Positions 49,394 through 60,300 of a stretch of DNA of 64,000 nt are shown here, piece after piece. Every line of letters starts with the position of its first letter. Position 1 is the first letter of the stretch. The DNA comes from Marisa cornuarietis (lineage: Eukaryota > Mollusca > Gastropoda > Architaenioglossa > Ampullariidae). The stretch spans positions 3,839,001-3,903,000 of the forward strand of contig SMMW01000534.1 in assembly GCA_004794655.1 (NCBI GenBank), written 5' to 3'. The notes under the pieces were generated by a model. The model did no database searches. It had not been told where the DNA came from and saw nothing but the letters and a program-made list of their open reading frames with translations. The position numbers and the translations under genes are program-made.

Positions 49394-51186
49394 ACACAAA
49401 ATTGCATGAGCACACTATTAGCAGGCATCCAATGCTTCTTACAAATTTATTCCCCATCATTCAGATCATAGCTCTCTTGCTCTCTCTCTCTCTCTCTCAG
49501 TGGAGGAAACCAGAGTACCTGAGAAACGCCTCATACAAGCAGATTTTTCTACAAAGTTGCTAGTCATATTCTATCATGGCATGCTAAGTCATGAAAAGTG
49601 GACATTTCCACAACTTTTGAAATAGAAGTCTTGATGATCTAGAGATGTGCACCCTCTAAGCACTTGGGGGTGAAAAAAGACGTCTGGTATGATTACTGGA
49701 GTTATCGCTGCCATTTGATTTTTAACCAATCAAAGAAACACTTCTTCCCTCCTCACTCCTAAAAATGGATCGTCACTTTACTATGCATGGCTCTTATTGT
49801 ATGCACAACATTAAACATCACTCAAGGTAAAACTGATTGCAGCAGAAGTGCCTTCAAGCCTTTTCTTGCAGGACACAACTCTTACTGAAATCACTCGGTG
49901 AAACAACTGCAGGATGGTATTTCACTGCTGTAGTGCATAAGTTAGCTGGTGACTATCTCAAGCTAAGGTGAAGAAATCAGGACATGAATCTGAGCCACCT
50001 CTAGCCTTGCCTTGGTCCCAGTGTGAATAAACCTGGTTCTGAGGAGCTGCCATATAGGGTTTCATCCAATAAACAAACCCTGGGTTCCATCACAAGATAA
50101 TGCACAGCCTTGACTGCAAAACAAACATGAAGAATATTCATGTAACTCAAAGGCTAGAAATAAATCTGTAAATTATTTTCAGTCTGGAAAGTTCAGGATA
50201 ATGAACTTGGCCTCCACCCCTCCCTTTCCTTTGTGCTTAAACACAACTGGATGAAGCAGGAACTATATTCAACTTTTTGATGAATTAATAAGCTTCCTGC
50301 ATGCAAAGGAAAACGACATGATGGTCCTAAACGTTCTCTCATGACATAAATTTTTTGCAATCTTTGTCATGAAGAGCTACTAAGCAATGTAAAGTGTGTT
50401 TCCTAAGTGCTCTTCATATTAAAAATCAAACTAGGAATCAAGGAATGTTAGCATTCACTGAAGAAGCTTTTCAAAGCACAACCCCCACAAGGGAGAGGCA
50501 AGGACCTTAGATCTGCACGATAGTGCATTCTAACAGTTTTAAAGATATGGCTGACCTAATGTGCATGTAGTCTATTTTTAGCTTTATAAGCAGAGGCTTT
50601 TGTGTGCTAGTGTGTTGGAGAGTGTGTGTATGTGTGAGAGAGAGAGTGAAAGAGAGTGCATGCATTTTATAAATTTTAAATATGAGGCAAGAATTTTAGC
50701 TTCTGATGGAGATCATTTTAAATCAGTTTTATAGTGTCATTTTTTAAAGAAGTGGCATGCACTCAGCTCTCCCCATGTTCTCTGAACACTTTCAAAAGCA
50801 TCTAAACTAACATTCATTAAGATTGCCACATGGATACATATCTCACATTGTTTAAATTAACTTGCCTCCATTTTAACCTGTGGCTTTAAAAAAATATTTC
50901 ATGAGGTATAATAAAATTTGTGAAGAAGTTGTCTCATCTACCTATCAAATGTTTAAAAGATTCTTATACATTTTAAGACTCAATACTAGCAGACCAAAAA
51001 ACAGAGCTCAAAACTTAATCTCTGTGTTTATCTACTCTTACTCCCCACTTCCCCCTACACCTTTTACTGAACTATAGCCATTCCAATTATAATGTTGATT
51101 ATCTCTACAAGCTAGTGCATCAAGATAAGCTTGGTCACTAGTATTTTTAGGGATTTTTTTTGGGGTGGGGAGAATCATAGGGGTGT
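49394..51186 (-). other. Putative 3' untranslated region / downstream flank of RPGR-like gene
   Basis: AT-rich sequence following the stop codon of the RPGR-like terminal exon on the minus strand. The first canonical AATAAA I could find on that strand is at about 49,446-49,451, some 1.7 kb after the stop. Whether it is used is unknown. A CT run lies at about 49,477-49,499. Confidence 0.35.
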
Positions 51187-51393
51187 TTATCGGGATTTAG
51201 ATGTTCCTCTTACCCTTTTCTTGGTCACTGGGGTTCCCTCTTTCTTCTCTTCATCGTCTTTCTTGATGTCTTCCTCCTTTGTATCTTTTTTCCCATCTTT
51301 TGCATTATTGTCTTCCTTTTTATCCTTGTTCTCATTGTTTTCGTTGTTAACTACATCTTCTTTCTTCTTCTTTTTCTCTTTTTTTGCATTTCC
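51187..51393 (-). CDS. RPGR: RPGR-like terminal exon (likely)
   Basis: 207 bp from the acceptor CATAATTGCAG to a TAA at 51,187-51,189. It encodes 68 residues of Lys/Glu/Asn-rich sequence (KKEKKKKKED, NNENNENKDKKEDNN) and ends in a basic segment KKRVRGTSKSR with no CaaX box. A donor-like AGG|GTAAGA lies about 25 bases before the stop, so an alternative isoform that splices onwards is possible. No further charged exon was found downstream. Confidence 0.72.
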   Translation of the reverse strand, partial: GNAKKEKKKKKEDVVNNENNENKDKKEDNNAKDGKKDTKEEDIKKDDEEKKEGTPVTKKRVRGTSKSR

Positions 51394-54300
51394 CTGCAAT
51401 TATGAATGTTGTAAGCAACCATCTTCTATACACAAGAAGGCAAACACACATAACTGAACATATATTTGTGTGTGTGTCTCTAGGAGTTTACTCAATGATT
51501 GCACCTGCACTCTAGGGAGGAGAATGTGTTAATACACTCAATACTTCAAGGAACACAGCAGTAACCTATCACATAGTGCTGATATATCTTAACTCCAAAA
51601 CAAAAATCAACAAATATCGTGCCAACAGCTTGGGTTCTTTAAGGAATGAAGACAAACTGGACTGCATGTTCACTACCATGAAACATAAATTGCAAGGTGA
51701 GGGATTAAATCTGAGAAAACTTGCCCTCCCTGTTGACACAACAGGAAGACAGATTAACTGACAGAGTACTTTGAAGCCATGAAACCAATTGTGGAAGGAA
51801 ACATTCACAGCAAGCAGTAAATTCTGTGTGCGCTCAAAACATGTACAGCCATAGCCACAGTTTTATATTCTTGATATCTGCACTAACCCATTAGGATACA
51901 CAGTCAAAGTATACCTATCTCTTCTTCTTCTCAAATGGCATATGCAGAATGTGAAAAAAAGGAACTTTCGGTGCAAGTCCAGGGAGCCTTATAGGTCTCC
52001 TAATTCTCAAAAGGTAACACCCCATAAGGGAAAGAAAATTTGAAAAAAAATCATTAGTTGTAGTTTGGAGCATTCCCTACATTTTGGGGACTCTAATCTT
52101 AAACTATAAGGTGTATTCAAAACAGAAGTAAAGAACATAAGAGACAAGAGCGACTCTGATTGACTTTTCTGTCTAAAACCATTTCCACTTGTTTGTAATT
52201 GAGCTTTCCAAAAAAGTACTATAGTTTATAATGTGCAATACCCATCACATTTCAACATGAAAACAAATTGCAGCATGCTCTCAAATCAAAAGAAGAATGG
52301 AAGAAGCACCATGCCCTGACTGCCATCTTCCATCACAATGTCCCTGTTTGCACCTGTATCATACTGTACCGTCACATAATAGAAGGAAACCCATTTTTAA
52401 AACAAAATGCCAAAACTTGGAAAACAACATCGAGAAAACAAATCTTGCAAAAGATATTGGCTCTCTTTTTTCTTTTTTCAGCAAGACAAATGGAATCCGC
52501 CATTTGGCAGACACTTCTCTAGCCTGACTAACCCATTAAGATTCACAGTCAAAAGTATACTTTGACATCTGCACCAATCATTAAAATGAACAAAGTATAC
52601 CTTGTCATCCTCTTCTTCGTCTTCCTCTTCCTCATCTTCATCTCCTCCTCCTTCTTCTTCTTCTTCTTCTTTTTCTTCCTTCATTTTCTCCTTTCCTTTC
52701 TTTTTGTCTTTGGTGCCTTTCTTATCTTTTTTGCCTGCAACAAATTTAAATAAAATGAAGCACATTAGAAAGGTTTGATATCCACAACCAGGTGAGCCTG
52801 ACTTCTGCCCCCACTGCAAAAGGCAGAGAACTAAAAGAGCCCACTCATGTATAGCAGCCCCTACAGCCTGGAAGGCAAAAGAACAGATGATAGAAAATGT
52901 TAAAAAAATTTCTAAAGGATCAAAAAGCAATAAGGTTAATTAATTGATCAGGTCTTGAAAAAAGCAATGCTGTGCAGTAATAATAAGCTATGCTTCAAAC
53001 ATATGATTTTCAGATTATCTATTCCAGTAAGTCCAAAGGAATATTCCTGTAAAATCATAAAATCACAAAACAGTCACCTCTACATAGTCAGAAATGTCAT
53101 TTGGAAATTACTTTTACTATTTATAAGCCCAGGATCAGGATTTTCATCAATTTCCACCTCTCTTTCTCAATCACCATCTTTATCTACCATGTGCTCTAAC
53201 CATCATCCTTTAAGCTTTGAGCTTATTGAGCGAGAAAAGGTTGGGTACCACTGAGCTAGAGCTACGTAGTGTTGCCTCCTTTTTGAAAAATATTTTTTAA
53301 AATATTAAAAATTGCATACAGCATCCACACACACAATACTAATGACAGGCTGAAGGGTATTTATGAAACGTTGTCAAGATTGTTAAAACTCACATATCCA
53401 AGCAAAAATCAGCTAAAATCTAACATCAATTTTCTTTAAAATAATACATGTTATTCCAAAAATAATTTTAAAACAACTTGTACACTTTAAAAAAAAATGG
53501 CACAGGAAAGTAAAACTCTGAATGAATGGTAATCAAGTAACTTTCCTCAAAGAACCATGAAACTGTACTTGTGTGCAAAACGTTCAATACTCAAACAATT
53601 TTTAAACATAAGTAATTACCTTTCTTTTCTTTTTTCCCCTCTTTCTCTTTCTTGCCATCACCACTTTTTTCCTCCTCCTCTTCTTTACTTTTTTCCTTCT
53701 TTCCTTTATCTTTTTTCTTCTTATCTTTCTTCTTCCCTTCTTTGTCTGTCTCCTGTTCTGCTTTTTTGTCCTTCTCCTTTTTTTCTTTCTTTGACTTCTT
53801 CTCTGTGTATTACAATATAAGATATCATATAGAAATATCTCTGAGTTGTCTGTAAGATGATTCAGAAACACAAACCTCAGGATGGAAGAATGTTTTTAAA
53901 ATAAATTGTCCTTCCTGTTCAAATATTATTTACTAAATACTAGACTTTTACATTAACAAATCCAAATGATAAAAAAATCTCCTAATCTACAATACCGTAA
54001 AACCTCTTTACTAAGGCCCTATTATAACACACTTTTGACTACAACCCCAAAATTTTTTACAGACATATTTTCCTATAGAAATATCATCTCTATTACAGCT
54101 ACCTCCCCAGTGACCATTTTGCCCCAACACAGAAAGTCAAATGGATCCAGAACCAAAAGACGAATTTATCTCGGATGAAAAGAGTAATTATTAATGTCAA
54201 ATGTTACCAAAACAGCCATGTATGTATTGTTTGAACACGTTCAGCCACCATCTTACTATACAAAAATGGCCGCTTGGCAATACACATTCACAGAACAGAG

Positions 54301-57300
54301 ACCACAATGGCACATTACGTGATTTTCTCTTAAAACATCAATTAAAAATGGCCTTTGTCGTCACTATTTTTTAGTTTGGTGGTTTGTATTAAATATAATT
54401 ATATGCAGGCGTTTGGTTACTATGAAACAGGTGTCACGGCTCAAGCACTCATTTAGCCTGGGCCTCAGTCAATTGAACTTTCAGTGTTGAGATGATGTGG
54501 TCTTGCACAGGACGGTATGATCACGGGGGGGTGGGGGGTTAGATTCAACTCAGGCAGGAAGTCAATATGGCAGGGGCGATATGGGTTTTACTCGAAATAA
54601 CTGGTCCCCATTCATTGTGATCTCTTTACCAGTAAAATCATGCATTAATAAATTTTTGTGACCAACTGTGTTTTATTGTGATGTGCAGAAATGGCATTCA
54701 AAACTATAAAAAAACAAGCTTGAATTTATAGATGTTTGTATAGTTGTGTTTCCTGGAATGAAGGCAGACTGGTTCATCTCCTTGCTAGTCAGGGAGGCAT
54801 GCAACAATAGGACATGCGACTACAAGAAAATGTAATTGGCACTGTACAAACAGTCACTTGCTCTGTGTGTGTGTTCCTGTTAACTATTTTTTCTTGCTTA
54901 AAGGCATAAGCCCTGCATGAAAGAATGAATGAAGACGTAATTGACATCAAATGCTGAACAGACAGGAGTAACATGAACGAAAATTTTGACAAAAGGGATC
55001 GTTAGAAAAAAAAAAGGGGGGAAGAATAGCTTAGTTTCTTTTTCCTGCACAAAAAGATCTCCGACTGTAGTTTTTCTTGCAAAACTGGCCCACCCCTGTA
55101 TAACCACAAAAGGGTAGACATGTACCATACGTGTTATGCATGTAAATGTGTATGTATATTTATATACACACATTCATGTACATACCCACAAACACACTGT
55201 ATACACACACACACATTATTTACACACCAGACTTGTCTCACCTTTCTCTTTCTTGTTAATTTCTTTCTCCTCTTCTCTTTCATCTTCTTCACTTTCCTTC
55301 TCTTCTTTCTCTTTATCTTCTTCCTTAGATCGAGGACGTGGTACGGGCTTTTCAGTCAGCTGTGGAATGTGACATCACTCTTATTGTCAAGTAACATGCT
55401 ACTAACGTCTCAGGCATACTACTGGTATAATTTTGATGAAAAGACAATATTTTAAAATTATGAAATGCTGAGACAATATTATAGAAAAATAAAAATCATT
55501 GTACATTTTTATTTTTCTGCTGATTATTTACGCTGAGTTAAAGAAACAGGTCTAAGAAAAAAAGCCAAAAAGCCATATCCCTTATAATATAGTTATCCTA
55601 AAAAAGTTTTTAATTGAATAAAAGGATAAATGTGTTTAAGATATCAAATAACCAGAGATTATTTTGGGCAAAAATTGTTTTTAAACACTACCATTTTGAT
55701 AATGAAAAAATGAAAAAAACATAAAACATTTATACAAAGATGCTTATACTCAAGAACAGGAGAAGAAGAACCTATATAAAATCACAGAACTCAACATTTA
55801 TGTGGCGAAAAGTCTTTTTCACAACACAAATACAAGGTCACTAAAACAAAGTAATCAAAAATACAACAGATCAAGTGATAATGATGGAACTTAAAGAGTT
55901 ATTGTATAGGTACTTAAAAATCACAAAATAAAATACTAGTAAGGTTAAAGGTGAAGGGTGTCACAAAAAATACATCATATATAAAGCCAGACATAAATCT
56001 TAAACCCTTCTAATCTCTCACAACACTTCATTAATATGTTTAAGCAAACACACATATTGTAATGCCTTTTTTTCCTGTGAGAAGTATAACAAAACTGCAG
56101 GAGTCACTGTTCCCAGCTTGTTTTAGCCAAAGCATTCTGAGAGTGCTGTCCAAGAGACAAGACACTTTTGAGTGCAACGTCTTAGCAGAACATTAATCTA
56201 TGATTCCTTGTAGGAATCATGCAAGCATGTGTGATAAGAAGAACTATCAATGAAAAACTTTATTAGGCAAAAATCACGGCTGCAGCATCATTCATCAGAA
56301 TGAGATAACTGCTGACGTGACTTCAGGAATGAATTTCTCCACTAATACTGTTTATTTTCTCCTGATCTGTGCACTTGGAGGTGCTGTCTATTTGGACAGA
56401 ACATTTAAAGTGTGTTGTCTGAAAACATTGAGTGGCGATGACCCTTTACGCCTTTTAGATTAAAGCTGATATAATTAACATTATTATTTCCACAAATGAT
56501 TATGCTTGGAAAATTTTTTTACTGCTGCTGAAACGACTTCACAGTTTGAATGAAGAATGTAAACTAATAAACATGGACAAACAGTCTATGCCTAAATACA
56601 AATTATACAATGACTGAACAGTCAATATGCAAAAAAAAAAAAAAATTTTTTAAAGAAAGTGATTGAATATTATACAACTAAATAATCAACTGCAACCTTA
56701 ATTTAATTATAGAATACTAACCTATTACACAGTAACCATGTTAATCAAATGTTTAGAAATAAAATCATAACCAAATGCTCTGAACAAGTACTTTGCACAG
56801 TATTTTGATCTCTGTGAATGTCTAGTGTGGAAATATCCCAAATAAGAAAACAGAAAAGCCAGAAAATCAGTGACAACCAAAAAAAACACAAAAAACATAG
56901 ACTCAGAAGTGACGGAATCTAAGTCCAAAGCAAACTCCCTCTGCAAGCAAAGTATTAGCAACTTAGCAAGCTGGATGTGTACAAGCAAGACAATGTCAAT
57001 GTAAAAAGCTTCTAGCATACTATAGCACACGCCACACTCAAATGTAACCGTTCTTACATCCTCAACAGACTCTGACTCTGAGGAATCATCCTCAGCTTCA
57101 TTTTTCTTTTCTCCTCCAGCATCCTTGTCATCTGCTTTGTTAACAGGAAGAACATCAGCCTGCAAAGCTTTGTTGTCATCATTCTGAGTCTCATCCTCAT
57201 TACTAATAATCTCTTCCTTCTCCATTTCTTCTTCAGATGAACTATGACCTTTCTCTATCTGATGGTCTTTGTCTTTCATGTCTTCTATCTCCTCCTCTAC

Positions 57301-60300
57301 CTCTTCTGTTTCATTTTCATCCTCTGAAGGTTTGTTTTCCTCACCATTTTCCTCTCTGTCTTTGCTATCCTCAAGGCTCTCTTCATCCTGGGAAATTGTG
57401 AAGCAGCTCACATCTACAGGCAGCACACAGCACATATGATAAAGATAGAACCCAAAGCTAATTTCATCTATCACAGAGTACTAGGGATATGAAAGCCACC
57501 ATATCATTTCTGTCATCTTGAACTGCAAAGGTGAGAGTGTGGTGTGATGAGCTGGAGATGGTGATGATGCTGGTAGTAGAATTGGAATGAATAGGGAATA
57601 ACACTCACGGTACTAAATGAATGTCACTACCAGTGGAGAGAAAATGATGATCAATACAAAGGTTTAAAAAAAACCAACAATATTGTCAGTTTTCATAGCA
57701 CGAGGCAGTCTGAGTCTAAAAGAAGTGAACAATGTCTGACGGTCAAGCCACAAGCATATCAAAGTATAAGAGACAAAAGCTTGTTGCTGTCTTCCTGTAA
57801 AGAAAGTGTTAATGACTACAAAACAGTGTCCAGTCATGTGCAAATATCCTCAAATACAGAGACACGTGGGTCATTACCAATACTACAATGTCGGCAGAAG
57901 GACAAGAGAGTCTGGCATCAACACTTTAATTTGTGTTGGAAGAAGGACAGGAAAGTTTGGCACCAAAAGTCAACCTCCACAGAAGATAGATTCTCTGAAA
58001 GTCAGTTAATAACCACAACATACAGATGTCTTAGAGCAGACAACACAAGAATCTGACAAGCTCCTTTGCAGCAGTCCAAATGAAACTGACTGACCATCTA
58101 CATGCTACAAAACTTCTGCTCCACTTGGCAAAAATCTTGAATGGCTTAAGAAGCATTTCTTTCTTCACTGGCAGATTGAGCAATCCATTTGTCTACAAAA
58201 GTCATCATGCCTAGCGACAAATCTTGACTGGCTACAGATGCATTGCTTTCTTTCTGCTACAGCAGCACTATGCAAACCATGCAAAACATCATGAAATGCA
58301 ACATTTAATGCTGTACTTTTAACAATAGTTATATGAAACAATACATGTCAGTTGCCATTAGCATGCACATACTTAAAGAATACAACACTTAAATCACTTT
58401 GACTACAATATTGATATAAATAACATGGCTATCAACCACTGATATTGCAGAGCAAATATAAGCTAAGTTAGATTGGAATACTATATATTACAATGAATTT
58501 TCACCTTTAAAAGGTCAACTGTATGTTTCATTAACTCTTAACCATATTTAACTCGGCTTCAAATGCAATGGCTTTTTAAATTATATTTCTCATATGAAAC
58601 TGATTTTTAGGTTATTGTTAGCTTAAGAAACTTTTCATTGTAAAAATTAAACCTCTTCCCTACATTTACAGGTACAGTAGATGCAAAGGCTTTAAATTGT
58701 TTTATGCCCTTCCATAAGGTGGCAATATTGTCACTTAATTGTGTTTGTGAAATGCTTAATTTGCATAACTTGCATAAAGCATTAGCACAACTGTAACATT
58801 GTACAGACATGCAATACTTTGTGCTGACAACCCAAAATAAATGCATACTGAATGTTTTGAAGACATTTTTCTTGGAATTATTTTTGGGGGTGTCTTTTTC
58901 TGAAACAGAACAATTGTTGCAAAATGCAAAATGACTTCAGTTGATTGTGTCTACTGAAATTTAGCCATACCCTTGCCAAATTCTATCACGTCACTACATT
59001 TGGAAGTTTTTAACAATATCAATAAATCTGAAAGCTTGCATTCAGGCAAATTAAAACTTAAATACATTTGTGAATATCATTTACATAAAACAACAAGACA
59101 AGGACAATAACCTCAGAAGACTTCATTTTCCTTTATTAAGTATCTTAATTTCAATTAATTTAAATCCTTATTTTTTCATGAAAAGACTTTTTGAAACAGT
59201 TTAATATCATACACTTATTTGGGTACATACTACATACCTCTTCTTCATCACTTTCTTCTTCGGATGGGTCTTCATATTCTCCTTCTGGGACAGAAATTGG
59301 AAACAAAATTGGGAACTTAAATCACATTCTTCTACTGCTTTCCTCTTCTTTACCACTTCTGTGACATAAACAAAAAAATGCATAACTTACCAAATGTATT
59401 TTTGCATTTAAGCTGTTTCGTTTATATACAATGGTGCCTTTTTCAAAGTACTTACTTTGACTTCCCTTCACAGGGTATGCACAACATATTTTGTATTATC
59501 ATTATAATACAAAACTTCATTTGTTAAATGTATTAACATACAGTCCCACGATTTAATAGACATATAATTAACCCCAACATCCATACCTGAAATGGGCACA
59601 ACCAACAATCTTTCAGTTAACTGAACAGAACGATTCATTCCATAAGAAGTAATATACCTTTGACCTTCCTTAGCACTTTCCTGGGAGCTGCCTCAATCTT
59701 CACTGGTGAAGCTTCACTTTTTGAGACTGGTGCTGTGGCATTCAGTATAGGAAGGCCACGGCTGCCCCCAAGGACAGGTAAAGTACGGTGGAGTGGAAGA
59801 GGACTCTGCAATCAAATTCCATACACATTTTGGGGTTTCCTAACTCCAGTCACTAAAAGCAGACTATCATGTCATGAGAAAATAAATGAAAGAGAAATCA
59901 AATACAGCAGAAATGAACAGTTGACTGGATAGCTAAAGCACCTCCATACTTTTCCAGCTATTCAAGAATGCTTTAACACTATTAGCTGCTGCTTAGCACT
60001 GATAGCAGTACTCTGGCTTCATCGTGGTCTCTATACACTACTTCCATTCCTCATGATCAACCACTGATTCAGTTACCCTTTCTAACACTCACCTCTTTTA
60101 ATAGCATCTTAACAGCCCAAGCATCTAATGTCAGGACTTTTGTTTCTATTATTTCTGATAAAGGCATATTGCTAGATGTAATAAATTTGGGGTGCATAAA
60201 TAGGAGTGTGAGTAGTGGCATCTGCAAGTGTGGGTGTGAGTGTGATTGGTATTTGTCGAGTAAGTGGTGGCTATCATCAAGTCAAACTCCTAGTGTAATG

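Noticed and set aside
56725..57474. Full 249-codon frame around the acidic RPGR-like exon
   Set aside because: Only 57,058-57,387 is exon. Both ends extend through clear splice sites into hydrophobic intron translation.
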